This document shows positions 8,798-18,359 of a DNA stretch of 64,000 nt, one piece after another; within the stretch, counting starts at the first letter, position 1; each line of letters opens with the position of its first letter. A program made the position numbers and the translations under genes. The DNA lies in assembly GCF_902459585.1 (NCBI RefSeq), contig NZ_CABPSC010000001.1, forward strand, positions 434,001 through 498,000, in the 5' to 3' direction. This DNA comes from Pandoraea nosoerga. Its GTDB lineage: Bacteria > Pseudomonadota > Gammaproteobacteria > Burkholderiales > Burkholderiaceae. The notes beneath the pieces are model-generated. The model saw only the letters and a list, made by a program, of their open reading frames with translations, was not told where the DNA came from and made no database searches.

Positions 8798-11539
8798 ATG
8801 AGCCAAACGCCCTTCGCAACGCCAGTGCAGCCAATGCGCCTGTCCGGCCTCGAGCCCTTCAACATCGGCGAGGGCACGCTGTTCGTGAACGTCGGTGAGC
8901 GCACCAACGTCACGGGTTCGAAAGCGTTCGCACGCATGATCCTGAACGGCCAGTTCGACGAAGCTCTGGCGGTCGCCCGCCAGCAGGTCGAAAACGGCGC
9001 CCAGGTCATCGACGTCAACATGGACGAGGCCATGCTCGACTCGAAAGCCGCCATGGTGCGCTTTCTGAACCTGATCGCCTCGGAGCCCGACATCGCGCGC
9101 GTGCCGATCATGATCGACTCTTCCAAGTGGGAAGTGATCGAGGCGGGTCTGAAGTGCGTGCAGGGCAAGGCAATCGTCAACTCGATCTCGCTCAAGGAAG
9201 GCAAGGAAGCGTTCGTGCATCACGCCAGACGCATCCGCCGTTACGGCGCGGCCGCCGTCGTCATGGCCTTCGACGAGCAGGGTCAGGCCGACACCTACCA
9301 GCGCAAGATCGAGATCTGCGAGCGCAGCTATCGCGTGCTGGTCGACGAAGTCGGCTTCCCGCCCGAGGACATCATCTTCGATCCGAACATCTTCGCGGTC
9401 GCCACGGGCATCGAAGAGCACAACAACTACGCGGTCGACTTCATCAACGCCACGCGCTGGATCAAGGCGAACCTGCCCGGCGCGAAGATCAGCGGCGGCG
9501 TGTCGAACGTGTCGTTCTCGTTTCGCGGCAACGACATCGTGCGCGAAGCGATTCACACCGTATTCCTGTATCACGCGATCCAGGCGGGCATGGACATGGG
9601 CATCGTCAATGCCGGCCAGCTCGGCGTGTACGAAAACCTCGACCCCGAACTGCGCGAGCGCGTGGAAGACGTGGTGCTCAACCGGCGCGAGGACAGCACC
9701 GAGCGGCTGCTCGAGATCGCCGACCGCTACAAGGGCGGCGCGCAAAAGCGCGAAGAAAACCTGGAGTGGCGCAATCAGCCGGTCGAGGCCCGGCTCACGC
9801 ACGCGCTCGTGCACGGCATCACCACGTTCATCGTGGAAGACACCGAGGAAGTGCGTCAGAAGATTGCCGCCGCCGGCGGTCGCCCGATCCAGGTGATCGA
9901 AGGCCCGCTCATGGACGGCATGAACGTCGTGGGCGACCTGTTCGGCGCGGGCAAGATGTTCCTGCCGCAAGTGGTGAAAAGCGCTCGCGTGATGAAGCAG
10001 GCCGTGGCGCACCTCGTGCCGTTCATCGAGGAAGAAAAGGCGCGCATGGCCGCCGCCGGCGAAGACGTGCGCTCCAAGGGCAAGATCGTGATCGCCACGG
10101 TCAAGGGCGACGTACACGACATCGGCAAGAACATCGTGACCGTCGTGCTCCAGTGCAACAACTTCGAAGTGGTGAACATGGGCGTGATGGTGCCGTGCGC
10201 CGAGATACTCGCCAAGGCGAAGGAAGAAGGCGCGGACATCATCGGCCTGTCGGGCCTCATCACGCCGAGCCTCGAGGAGATGGCCTACGTCGCCTCGGAA
10301 ATGCAGCGCGACGAGTACTTCCGTTTGCGCAACATCCCCCTGCTCATCGGCGGCGCGACAACCTCGCGCGTGCACACCGCCGTGAAGATCGCGCCCAATT
10401 ACGACGGTCCCGTGATCTATGTACCGGACGCCTCGCGCTCCGTATCGGTCGCCTCGAACCTGCTCTCGGACGAGGGCGCGGCGCGCTACCTCGAAGAGGT
10501 GAAGGCGGACTACGAGCGCGTGCGCGCGCAGCACGCGAACCGCAAGGCCACGCCGATGGTCTCGCTCGCTGCCGCGCGCGAGAACAAGTTCAAGGTCGAC
10601 TGGTCGAGCTACGTGCCGCCCAGGCCGAAGTTCATCGGCCGCCGCGTCTTCAAGAATTACGATCTGGCCGAACTTGCCGAATTCATCGACTGGGGGCCGT
10701 TCTTCCAGACGTGGGACCTCGCCGGCCCTTACCCCGCGATCCTCAACGACGAGATCGTCGGCGAGTCGGCGCGCCGCGTGTTCTCGGACGGCCGCGCCAT
10801 GCTCAACCGTCTGATCCAGGGCCGCTGGCTTACCGCCAACGGGGTCATCGCGCTGCTGCCGGCGAACGTGGTGAACGACGACGACATCGAGATCTACACT
10901 GACGAGACGCGCGCTGAAGTCGCGTTCACGTGGCATAACCTGCGCCAGCAGAGCGAGCGTCCGGTGGTGGACGGCGTGCGTCGCCCGAACCGGTCGCTTG
11001 CCGACTTCGTCGCGCCGAAGGACAGCGGCGTGGCCGACTACATCGGCGTGTTCGCCGTGACGGCGGGGCTCGGTGTCGAGGCCAGGGAAGCCGGCTTTCT
11101 CGCCGATCACGACGACTACAGCGCGATCATGCTCAAGGCGCTGGCCGATCGCCTGGCCGAAGCGTTCGCCGAGCGCATGCACGCTCGCGTGCGGCGCGAG
11201 TTCTGGGGCTACGCGGCCGACGAGCAGCTCGACAACGACGCGCTCATCAAGGAGCAGTACGTCGGCATTCGTCCGGCGCCCGGCTATCCGGCCTGTCCGG
11301 AGCACTCGGTCAAAGGGCCGATGTTCCACTACCTGCAGGCTCACGAGATCGGCATGAGCGTGACCGAGTCGCTTGCCATGCTGCCCGCGGCAAGCGTGTC
11401 GGGCTTCTATCTCTCGCATCCGGACAGCACCTATTTCAGCGTCGGCAAGATCGGCCCCGATCAGCTCGAGGACTTCATGGAACGCACGGGCGTGGATGAA
11501 GCCACGGCGCGACGTCTGCTCGCGCCGCAACTGTCGTGA
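8798..11539 (+). CDS. metH: Methionine synthase, folate/cobalamin/reactivation subunit (MetH C-terminal half)
   Basis: 913 aa. Domains in order: pterin-binding ([16 protein letters not shown], about 20-290), cobalamin cap and binding (about 320-560, with DVHDIGKN; His440 is the expected cobalt ligand, and [13 protein letters not shown]), and the AdoMet-dependent reactivation domain to the C-terminus ([24 protein letters not shown]). It moves the methyl group of methyl-tetrahydrofolate through cobalamin to homocysteine held by the first subunit. The gap to the first gene is 97 nt, and the two are surely one operon. All family landmarks are present, so this is a split enzyme and not a broken gene. 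Confidence 0.95.
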   Translation: MSQTPFATPVQPMRLSGLEPFNIGEGTLFVNVGERTNVTGSKAFARMILNGQFDEALAVARQQVENGAQVIDVNMDEAMLDSKAAMVRFLNLIASEPDIARVPIMIDSSKWEVIEAGLKCVQGKAIVNSISLKEGKEAFVHHARRIRRYGAAAVVMAFDEQGQADTYQRKIEICERSYRVLVDEVGFPPEDIIFDPNIFAVATGIEEHNNYAVDFINATRWIKANLPGAKISGGVSNVSFSFRGNDIVREAIHTVFLYHAIQAGMDMGIVNAGQLGVYENLDPELRERVEDVVLNRREDSTERLLEIADRYKGGAQKREENLEWRNQPVEARLTHALVHGITTFIVEDTEEVRQKIAAAGGRPIQVIEGPLMDGMNVVGDLFGAGKMFLPQVVKSARVMKQAVAHLVPFIEEEKARMAAAGEDVRSKGKIVIATVKGDVHDIGKNIVTVVLQCNNFEVVNMGVMVPCAEILAKAKEEGADIIGLSGLITPSLEEMAYVASEMQRDEYFRLRNIPLLIGGATTSRVHTAVKIAPNYDGPVIYVPDASRSVSVASNLLSDEGAARYLEEVKADYERVRAQHANRKATPMVSLAAARENKFKVDWSSYVPPRPKFIGRRVFKNYDLAELAEFIDWGPFFQTWDLAGPYPAILNDEIVGESARRVFSDGRAMLNRLIQGRWLTANGVIALLPANVVNDDDIEIYTDETRAEVAFTWHNLRQQSERPVVDGVRRPNRSLADFVAPKDSGVADYIGVFAVTAGLGVEAREAGFLADHDDYSAIMLKALADRLAEAFAERMHARVRREFWGYAADEQLDNDALIKEQYVGIRPAPGYPACPEHSVKGPMFHYLQAHEIGMSVTESLAMLPAASVSGFYLSHPDSTYFSVGKIGPDQLEDFMERTGVDEATARRLLAPQLS

Positions 11540-11895
11540 CGCGAGGGCATCGTCCCTGAGTGGCGCCCGGTTGGGCGAGCGACTTTCGCCCGACCGGCCC
11601 GGATGCCATAATCGCGGCGGCGTCGGCCGCTGAGGCGGCACGACGGCAACGTGGCGGCGCAGTAGCCGGCACGTCGGCGGCTCGCACACGGCGGCGCCCA
11701 TCGCCCTGCGTCCCGCTGCGCGCTGCGCGCTGCCCCGTGTCATGCCCGATGTCATGCCCGGTGTCACGCCCCTGTCGCGCGCGAAGCGTAGTGTCCCGCC
11801 CGACCGGCCGGCGCCGGCCCACCGGGCACATCGGAATCGCCCGCGCCCATGAAAGCCTTCGGCCGCCTGCCGGCTCGCTCACTTCGAGACGTTCC
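11540..11895 (+). other. Intergenic region with a short 12-bp tandem repeat
   Basis: No gene is supported. At 11738-11773 the unit TGTCATGCCCGA occurs about three times with small changes, in 12-bp phase (11738, 11750, 11762). No clear terminator for metH or Mg-sensing leader for the next gene could be recognised. Confidence 0.5.
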
Positions 11896-12615
11896 ATGCA
11901 CGCACTGCAAAGCATTCAGAATTTCCAGCTCGTCCCTCTGCTCAACACGGCCGTGTCGCTGTTCGTCGCATTCGTGCTCGGCACCATCATCGGCGTGGAA
12001 CGGCAGGTGCGCCAGCGCACCGCGGGCCTGCGCACCAACGTGCTCGTGGCGGTGGGCGCGGCGGCGTTCGTCGATCTGTCGATGCGGCTCATGCCGGGCG
12101 ACACGCGCGTGATCGCATACGTGGTCTCGGGCGTCGGCTTCCTCGGCGCGGGCGCGATCATGAAGGACGGCGCTTCGGTGCGCGGCCTGAACACCGCCGC
12201 CACGCTATGGGGCTCGGCGGCCGTAGGAGCCGCCGCGGGCGCGAGCCTGATCGTCGAGGCGTGTGTGGTGGCGGCCTTCGTGCTCGCGGCGAACACGCTG
12301 CTGCGTCCGGTCGTCAATCGCATCAATCGCGCACCGATCAACGAGGCAACGTCCGAGGCGACCTATGCGCTGTCCGTCATCTGCGCGCGCGCCACGCAAC
12401 GCGAAGTGCTCGACAAGGTCGAGGCGTGGCTCGAGGCGTCGAACTATCCGGTGCGTGCGCTCGATATTCATCCGTTCGGGGAAGCGGAAGTCGAAATCGA
12501 AGCGCTGCTGTTGCCGACGGCTGTGAAGGCGGGCGAACTCGATGCGCTCACCGACCATCTCGAAACGCTGCCCGGCGTGAACCAGGTCTTCTGGTCAAGC
12601 CGCTCGGACGACTAA
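11896..12615 (+). CDS. MgtC/SapB family inner-membrane protein
   Basis: 239 aa. The N-terminal 140 residues form the hydrophobic MgtC domain with the signature GTIIGVERQVRQRTAGLRTN and GVGFLGAGAIMKDG...LNTAATLW. The C-terminal 95 residues are a soluble ACT-like tail (VICARATQREVLDKVEAWLE, VEIEALLLP). MgtC proteins sit in the inner membrane and are linked to growth at low magnesium and to control of the F-ATPase in some pathogens; their molecular role differs between species. The start at 11896 (MHALQSIQNF) directly precedes the membrane domain; a longer frame upstream is proline/arginine-rich and unlike the family. Confidence 0.88.
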   Translation: MHALQSIQNFQLVPLLNTAVSLFVAFVLGTIIGVERQVRQRTAGLRTNVLVAVGAAAFVDLSMRLMPGDTRVIAYVVSGVGFLGAGAIMKDGASVRGLNTAATLWGSAAVGAAAGASLIVEACVVAAFVLAANTLLRPVVNRINRAPINEATSEATYALSVICARATQREVLDKVEAWLEASNYPVRALDIHPFGEAEVEIEALLLPTAVKAGELDALTDHLETLPGVNQVFWSSRSDD

Positions 12616-12758
12616 AAAGAAGTCGAATTACAATCCATTACAAAGGCTTACAGCACCGCCGCAAGCGGCTTCTTAGACTGGAATCTCACTGACGCAAGTG
12701 ATGCCTGCACGATAGTCGTTCCTTCGGTGTGCAGCGCAAAGCAAAAGGAGTCCATCTG

Positions 12759-13097
12759 ATGAAGAAGCTGATTACCTCGATTGCAGCCCTGACCCTTGCC
12801 GGTGCTTCCGCACTGAGTTTCGCCCAAGGCGCCGCGGGTGGTGGTGCCGCAGGGGGTGGCGCCGCGGGCCCTGGCGGGGGCACCACGACGGACCCGTCGA
12901 CGCCGATGCCCAGCCAGGCCTCGCCGACGTCGCCTCAGGCGCCGAGCCCGAGCGCGCAGACCATGACGCCGTCGGACCCGCACCCGAACTCGAAGGCGCA
13001 GAAGCAGCGTCACAGCACGAAGAAGACCCCGAACAACGGCAACACGGGCAACGGCGGCACCAACGCTCCGGACAACGCGCCGGGCCGGGCCCAGTAA
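12759..13097 (+). CDS. Small secreted low-complexity protein
   Basis: 112 aa. A signal peptide (MKKLITSIAALTLAGASALSF, cleavage after FAQ) is followed by a Gly/Ala-rich run, then Pro/Ser/Thr/Asn-rich sequence and a basic patch (KAQKQRHSTKK). No domain is recognised; similar short periplasmic proteins are common in Burkholderiales. AAAGGAG 8 nt before the ATG fixes the start. TACAAT at 12629-12634 may be its -10 box, and a strong terminator follows. Confidence 0.75.
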   Translation: MKKLITSIAALTLAGASALSFAQGAAGGGAAGGGAAGPGGGTTTDPSTPMPSQASPTSPQAPSPSAQTMTPSDPHPNSKAQKQRHSTKKTPNNGNTGNGGTNAPDNAPGRAQ

Positions 13098-13160
13098 GCC
13101 CATCCCGCATCATCCCCCTTAGCCCCGGATCGCCGCGCCGGCCATCCGGGGCGCGCAAAG

Positions 13161-13196
13161 AAAAAGCAGGCACGCGATACGCGGCCTGCTTTTTTT
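13161..13196 (+). terminator. Rho-independent terminator, probably bidirectional
   Basis: AAAAAGCAGGC and GCCTGCTTTTTTT pair around a 14-nt loop region, with A-run on the left and seven T on the right. It ends the small secreted protein gene and can also end the DUF1840 gene coming from the other side. Confidence 0.88.
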
Positions 13197-13318
13197 GATG
13201 CGTCAGACGGACGCCTCAGACGAATGCCTCGCCCGTGCGCGACCCGACCGGCGTCGCCTGCGGCCCGGACGCTGCGCGTCCGGCGATGCGGCGCTCCCCC
13301 GAAGTCGGCCCGGCTGCC

Positions 13319-13636
13319 TCAGGTCTCCCACATGACGGCGACTTTCTGCTTGTGGGCTTCGCGCAGCATGTCGAGCAGCGGGTAGGCGCGCTGGGCCAGC
13401 CGCAGCCGCTCGTCTTCGTCGCGCTCCTCAGCCTTCTTGCCCTCGCTCTCCTTCCTGGCCGCGGCGTTGTCCTCCGCGATGGCGGCTTCGAGCTTCGCGA
13501 TCGCTTCGGCCGTTTCGTCTTCGCCGATGGCGCCGCGCTCGCCGAGCCTCTTGCCGACCACGCCCAGCAGGTACTGCGCGAGGTTTTCCAGCATGGTGAT
13601 ATTGGGCGAGGCTTTGGACTTGAACGTTACCAACAT
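13319..13636 (-). CDS. DUF1840 family protein
   Basis: 105 aa, soluble, rich in Glu, Lys and Ala. The N-terminus MLVTFKSKASPNITMLENLA and the Leu-rich stretch LRLAQRAYPLLDMLREAHKQ match DUF1840, a small family of unknown function seen in beta- and gammaproteobacteria. GGGAGAC lies before the chosen start at 13636; the longer frame to 13684 is not needed. It is divergent from argS. Confidence 0.82.
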   Translation of the reverse strand: MLVTFKSKASPNITMLENLAQYLLGVVGKRLGERGAIGEDETAEAIAKLEAAIAEDNAAARKESEGKKAEERDEDERLRLAQRAYPLLDMLREAHKQKVAVMWET

Positions 13637-13796
13637 GGTTGTCTCCCTGTTCGCGTTATCACCGCCGCTCGCCCCCGCCGTCACGCAATGAGGGGCAAGA
13701 CGGGCACCGTGACTTCATCATACACCTGTTAAAATCCGGTGCTGACGATTCAATTGCCCGTCCGGCAGCGTCCGGACGCATCCGAAACACCCGCCA

Positions 13797-15560
13797 ATGC
13801 TACCCGCACAAAAGAATGCTCTCGTCGCGCTGATCGGCGACGCCGTCGCCGGTCTGATGCCGACGGACGGCACCGCGCCCGCCGCGCCGGCCATCCTGCT
13901 CGAACGCCCGAAAGTCGCCTCGCACGGCGATCTGGCCTGTAACGTGGCGATGCAACTCGCCAAGCCGATGCGCGCCAATCCGCGCGAGCTGGCGCAGAAG
14001 ATCGCCGACGCGATCCTTGCCGACAGCCGCGCCGGCGGTCTCATCGATGCCGTCGAGATCGCGGGTCCCGGCTTCATCAACCTGCGGCTGGCCAACGCCG
14101 CCAAGCAATCGGTGGCCCGCGCAGTCCTGACCGAGGGCGCCGCCTTCGGCCAACGCGCCGCCGGCCGCGACACCGCCCCGGTGCTCGTCGAGTTCGTCTC
14201 GGCCAACCCGACCGGCCCGCTGCACGTGGGCCACGGCCGTCAGGCCGCGCTCGGCGACACGATCTCGGCCCTGCTTGCCACGCAGGGCCGTGCGGTGCAT
14301 CGCGAGTTCTACTACAACGACGCCGGCGTGCAGATCCAGACGCTCGCCACGTCCGTGCAGGCGCGCGCGCGCGGCCTCAAGCCGGGCGACGCCGCCTGGC
14401 CGGAATCGGCGTACAACGGCGACTACATCGGCGACATCGCGCAGGACTTCCTCGCTCGCAAGACCGTGCAGGCCTCCGACGGCGAGCCCGTCACGGGCAG
14501 CGGCGACATCGAGGACATCGACTCGATCCGTGCGTTCGCCGTGGCCTATCTGCGTCGCGAGCAGGACATCGACCTGCAGACCTTCGGCGTGATCTTCGAC
14601 CAGTACTACCTCGAGTCGTCGCTCTACGCCGACGGCAGCGTCGAGCGCACGGTACAGGCGCTCGTCGACGCCGGCGTGACTTACGAGCAGGAAGGCGCGC
14701 TGTGGCTGCGCACTACCGACTACGGCGACGACAAGGACCGCGTGATGCGCAAGTCCGACGGCACATACACGTACTTCGTGCCCGACGTCGCCTATCACAC
14801 GCGCAAGTGGGACCGCGGCTTCCATCAGGTCATCAACGTGCAGGGCTCGGACCACCACGGCACCATCGCCCGCGTGCGCGCCGGCCTTCAGGCGCTGGGC
14901 ATCGGCATCCCGAAGGGCTATCCCGACTACGTGCTGCACAAGATGGTCACCGTCATGCGCAACGGCGAAGAGGTGAAGATCTCCAAGCGCGCAGGCAGCT
15001 ACGTGACCGTGCGCGACCTGATCGAGTGGTCGGGCGGCATCACGGCCGAGACGCCGGTGACGGACCCCGCCGAGCGAGAAGCCGCGCTGCGCCGCGGCCG
15101 CGACGCGGTGCGCTTCTTCCTGATTTCGCGCAAGGCCGACACGGAATTCGTGTTCGACGTGGACCTCGCGCTCAAGCAGAACGACGAGAACCCCGTGTAC
15201 TACGTGCAGTACGCGCATGCGCGCATCTGCTCGATCCTCACGCAATGGGGCGGCGACGAAGCACGGCTGGCCAGCGTCGAACTCGCGCCGCTCGACAGCG
15301 AACGCGCGCTCGCGCTGCTGCAACTGCTCGCCGAGTATCCGGATATGCTCACGCGCGCGGCCGAGGAGTTGGCGCCGCACGCCGTGGCCTTCTACCTGCG
15401 GGACCTGGCGGGCGCGTTCCACTCTTTCTACAACGCCGATCGCGTGCTGGTCGACGACGAGACCGTCAAGCATGCGCGTCTGGCGCTGCTCGCGGCCACG
15501 CGTCAGGTGCTGCGCAACGGCCTCGCCGTGCTGGGTGTCTCCGCGCCGGCCAAGATGTAA
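13797..15560 (+). CDS. argS: Arginyl-tRNA synthetase
   Basis: 587 aa, class I synthetase. It has the N-terminal Add-1 domain (about 1-110), the HIGH-type motif HVGH at 143-146 ([14 protein letters not shown]), the KMSKS-type motif KISKR at 394-398, and a DALR anticodon-binding domain at the C-terminus ([15 protein letters not shown] onward). It charges tRNA-Arg in the cytoplasm. TAAAAT at 13730-13735 is a plausible -10 box. No strong ribosome site precedes the ATG. The SPOR protein gene follows after 64 nt, probably in the same transcript. Confidence 0.96.
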   Translation: MLPAQKNALVALIGDAVAGLMPTDGTAPAAPAILLERPKVASHGDLACNVAMQLAKPMRANPRELAQKIADAILADSRAGGLIDAVEIAGPGFINLRLANAAKQSVARAVLTEGAAFGQRAAGRDTAPVLVEFVSANPTGPLHVGHGRQAALGDTISALLATQGRAVHREFYYNDAGVQIQTLATSVQARARGLKPGDAAWPESAYNGDYIGDIAQDFLARKTVQASDGEPVTGSGDIEDIDSIRAFAVAYLRREQDIDLQTFGVIFDQYYLESSLYADGSVERTVQALVDAGVTYEQEGALWLRTTDYGDDKDRVMRKSDGTYTYFVPDVAYHTRKWDRGFHQVINVQGSDHHGTIARVRAGLQALGIGIPKGYPDYVLHKMVTVMRNGEEVKISKRAGSYVTVRDLIEWSGGITAETPVTDPAEREAALRRGRDAVRFFLISRKADTEFVFDVDLALKQNDENPVYYVQYAHARICSILTQWGGDEARLASVELAPLDSERALALLQLLAEYPDMLTRAAEELAPHAVAFYLRDLAGAFHSFYNADRVLVDDETVKHARLALLAATRQVLRNGLAVLGVSAPAKM

Positions 15561-15624
15561 GCCAGTTTTCCACCCACTCCGAACGGCAAACGCATCGGAA
15601 CTCTGTAAGGACGGAATCGACTCG

Positions 15625-16305
15625 ATGGCAAACACACGTCGACCACCCCGCCAGCGGGGCGGTACTTTCCTGGGCATCGTGCTCGGCCTGATCGTTGGGC
15701 TGGCCGTTGCCGTCGTCGTCGCGCTCTACATCACGAAGACGCCAACCCCGTTCGTCGAAAAGACGCCGCCGCGCCCGGCCGAAAATTCGCCGGCCGCGCA
15801 GGCGCCGGACCCGAACAAGTCGCTGCAGCCGCGCACGCCGCTGCCTGGCGCCGCATCGGGGCCGGCCGCACCGGACGCGGCCACCTCGCCGCTGGTGCCG
15901 GGCACGCCGGTCACGCCGCCCGCGGCCTCGAGCCCGTCCGCACCGCCCGCGCCCTCTTCGCAGCCGGCCCAGACGAAGCCGTCGCCGGCCGACATCCTCA
16001 ACGGCAAGTCGACCGTGCCCGTCGCCCCGCCGACCACGCCGCCGGCGAGCGCCACGGACAACGCCAACACCGGGTACTACCTGCAGGTCGGGGCCTTCAA
16101 GTCGCAAAACGACGCCGAGCAACTGCGCGCCAGGCTGGCCCTCTCGGGCTTCGAGGCGAAAGTCACGCAGCGCGACGCCAACGGTCTCACGCTGTATCGC
16201 GTGCGTCTCGGACCGTATGGCAAGCTCGACGAGATGAACCACGTGCGTCAGCGCCTGCAGGACGGCGGATACGACACGGCGGTCATCCGTTTCACCAAGC
16301 AATAA
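15625..16305 (+). CDS. SPOR domain protein, FtsN-like
   Basis: 226 aa. A short basic cytoplasmic tail is followed by one membrane helix (about 14-36), a long Pro/Ala/Ser-rich periplasmic linker, and a C-terminal SPOR domain (about 148-226, YYLQVGAFKSQNDAEQLRARL). SPOR domains bind denuded glycan strands at the division septum, so this is probably a cell-division or peptidoglycan protein. It is downstream of argS, an order common in betaproteobacteria. True FtsN activity is not proved by the sequence. Confidence 0.85.
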   Translation: MANTRRPPRQRGGTFLGIVLGLIVGLAVAVVVALYITKTPTPFVEKTPPRPAENSPAAQAPDPNKSLQPRTPLPGAASGPAAPDAATSPLVPGTPVTPPAASSPSAPPAPSSQPAQTKPSPADILNGKSTVPVAPPTTPPASATDNANTGYYLQVGAFKSQNDAEQLRARLALSGFEAKVTQRDANGLTLYRVRLGPYGKLDEMNHVRQRLQDGGYDTAVIRFTKQ

Positions 16306-16307
16306 AC

Positions 16308-16344
16308 GCAAAAGGCGTTGCACCACACGGGCAACGCCTTTTGC
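16308..16344 (+). terminator. Terminator after the argS-SPOR unit
   Basis: A perfect 14-bp inverted repeat, GCAAAAGGCGTTGC and GCAACGCCTTTTGC, with a 9-nt loop, starts 2 nt after the SPOR stop codon. The internal TTTT in the right arm and the strength of the stem fit a terminator. Confidence 0.85.
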
Positions 16345-16550
16345 TTCAGGGCCGACAGACTGCGCACGCAGCACAAATTCGTAAAACGCTGCATCATGCG
16401 ATGGGGTTTGCGGCGCATGCCGGGCGTTGAACCCGGCAGGGCATTGCCGGTCATACACGCTGGCGAATGCGCCTGAATCCGGGATCTGGTTTCACGCGGA
16501 CGCAGCCAGGCCGGGGGCCGGCGCGTGCGCTTCACACATCGACAACGATC

Positions 16551-17249
16551 ATGAAAAAACTTCTTGGTGCCGTTCTGATTTCTTTCGGTTTCCTCTCCGG
16601 CGCGGCCTCGGCGTCGCCCGAAGCACCGGTCGCGGGGACCGACTACCTGACGATTCCGCAACAACCGCTCTCGGCCGGCGCGGGCAAAATCGAAGTCACC
16701 GAGTTCTTCTGGTACGGCTGCCCGCATTGCAGTGCGCTCGAGCCGTCGCTCGAAGCGTGGGTCAAGAAGCAGGGCAAGGACGTGGTGTTCAAGCGCGTGC
16801 CGGTCGCCTTCCAGAGCCGCTTCGAGCCGCACACGCGCATGTTCATCGCGCTCAGCACGCTGGGCAAGGAAGCCGAACTCACGCCGAAGGTCTTCAACGA
16901 AATCCACGTGAGGCACAACTACCTGCTCACCAAGGACTCGCAAGCCGACTTCCTCGCACAGTTCGGCATCGACAAGACGGCTTACGGCAACGCTTATGAC
17001 GCGGCCGGCAAGCCGTCCATGATGCGCAAGGAATCCGCCGTGGACATCGCCAACAAGACGTGGCAAAACTACAAGATCGACGGCGTGCCGACGATTGCGA
17101 TCCAGGGCAAGTACCTGGTTTCGCCGGCCACCTCGGGCGAGGCGCTGCAAAAGGCGGGCAAGCCGGCCACGACCGAGCAGCAGACGTTCGACGCCGCGCT
17201 CAAGACGGCCGACTCGATCATCAACCAGATCCGCGCGAAGAAGATGTAA
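16551..17249 (+). CDS. dsbA: Thiol:disulfide interchange protein DsbA
   Basis: 232 aa. A signal peptide (MKKLLGAVLISFGFLSGAASA) leads to a thioredoxin fold with an inserted helical domain. The active site is Cys57-Pro-His-Cys60 in FFWYGCPHCSAL, and the cis-proline loop is GVPTIAI. It puts disulfide bonds into exported proteins in the periplasm. The gene follows the argS-SPOR unit, a conserved betaproteobacterial order, but a terminator separates them. No clear ribosome site precedes the ATG; the signal peptide supports this start. Confidence 0.93.
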   Translation: MKKLLGAVLISFGFLSGAASASPEAPVAGTDYLTIPQQPLSAGAGKIEVTEFFWYGCPHCSALEPSLEAWVKKQGKDVVFKRVPVAFQSRFEPHTRMFIALSTLGKEAELTPKVFNEIHVRHNYLLTKDSQADFLAQFGIDKTAYGNAYDAAGKPSMMRKESAVDIANKTWQNYKIDGVPTIAIQGKYLVSPATSGEALQKAGKPATTEQQTFDAALKTADSIINQIRAKKM

Positions 17250-17263
17250 GCTTCGCCGCTCAC

Positions 17264-17288
17264 AAAGCCCGGCCCCGGCCGGGCTTTT
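17264..17288 (+). terminator. Rho-independent terminator of dsbA
   Basis: AAGCCCGGCC and GGCCGGGCTT form a 10-bp stem with a 2-nt centre, followed by TTTT. It lies 15 nt after the dsbA stop. Confidence 0.88.
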
Positions 17289-17295
17289 GCGTTAT

Positions 17296-18111
17296 ATGGC
17301 CACACATACGACATCACCGAAGGTTTTCATCACCGGCGCCTCGAGCGGGCTGGGCGAGGCGCTCGCGCGCCACTACGCCGCGCAGGGCGCCATTCTCGGA
17401 CTGGTCGGGCGGCGTGGCGACAGGCTCACCGATCTCGCCGCCACGCTGCCGCACCCGCATGCCGTGCATTGCTACGCGCTCGACGTGCGCGACGCGCTCG
17501 CGCTGCGCGCGGCCGCCGAGGACTTCATCGCGCGTCATGGCGTGCCCGACATCGTGATCGCCAACGCGGGCATCAGCCACGGCGTGCATACCGAAGACGC
17601 CGCCGATCTGCCGCATTTCGCCTCCGTCATGGACACCAACTGGATGGCGATGGTCGCCACGTTCAGCCCGTTCGTCGCCGGCATGCGCGCGCGCAGGCGC
17701 GGCACGCTCGTGGGCATCGGCAGCGTGGCGGGCGTGCGCGGACTGCCCGGGCATGGCGCGTACAGCGCCTCCAAGGCCGCCGCCATGACGTACCTGGAGA
17801 GCCTGCGCGTGGAGTTGCGGGCCGACAAGGTCGCCGTCGTGACGATTGCACCGGGCTACATCCGCACGCCGATGACGGATGGCAATCCGTTCCCGATGCC
17901 GTTTCTGATGGACGCCGACAAGTTCGCGCGCAAGGCCGCCGGCGCGATCGCACGCCGCAGGCGTTTCGTGGTATTGCCGTGGCAGATGGGCGTCGTCGCA
18001 TGCCTGATGCGCCGCCTGCCGCGCTGGCTCTACGACATGCTGTTCGCCCGGGCGCCGCGCAAGCCGCGTGTGTCGGAGCGCAAACGCGACGCAGCGCCGC
18101 CCAAGCCGTAG
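17296..18111 (+). CDS. Short-chain dehydrogenase/reductase
   Basis: 271 aa. The Rossmann motif TGASSGLG lies at 13-20, NAG in IVIANAGIS, and the catalytic Tyr156 and Lys160 in AYSASK. A basic C-terminal tail with a hydrophobic stretch (LPWQMGVVACLMRRL) resembles SDR members that sit on the inner membrane. The start codon is only 8 nt after the dsbA terminator and has no ribosome site, so it depends on read-through or on a leaderless or very short transcript; there is no better in-frame start nearby. Substrate unknown. Confidence 0.85.
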   Translation: MATHTTSPKVFITGASSGLGEALARHYAAQGAILGLVGRRGDRLTDLAATLPHPHAVHCYALDVRDALALRAAAEDFIARHGVPDIVIANAGISHGVHTEDAADLPHFASVMDTNWMAMVATFSPFVAGMRARRRGTLVGIGSVAGVRGLPGHGAYSASKAAAMTYLESLRVELRADKVAVVTIAPGYIRTPMTDGNPFPMPFLMDADKFARKAAGAIARRRRFVVLPWQMGVVACLMRRLPRWLYDMLFARAPRKPRVSERKRDAAPPKP

Positions 18112-18359
18112 GAACCGTTTGGCCGCGGCAGGTGCGCCTCGCCGGCGGCCGGCAGGTATTTCCCGCGCCGCGGAAACGCCGGCCGCGGGCGGAATATTGA
18201 CCCGTTGTGGTGCATTGCGAACCTGCGCTAGAGTGAGTCCGTAACCTGAAAAGAGGTACACACGACGTTAAACCGGACTTGCCGCCACAGAGCGGACGGA
18301 TGCCGACGGCCAACCCTTTGCATCCCTATCCGACGGCGGCGCCCCAACAGGAGAGGCAC

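Noticed and set aside
8648-11767. Very long open frame (over 1000 codons) on the minus strand across metH
   Set aside because: Antisense shadow in high-GC DNA; Arg/His/Val/Asp-rich product with no family pattern, against two clear MetH parts on the plus strand.
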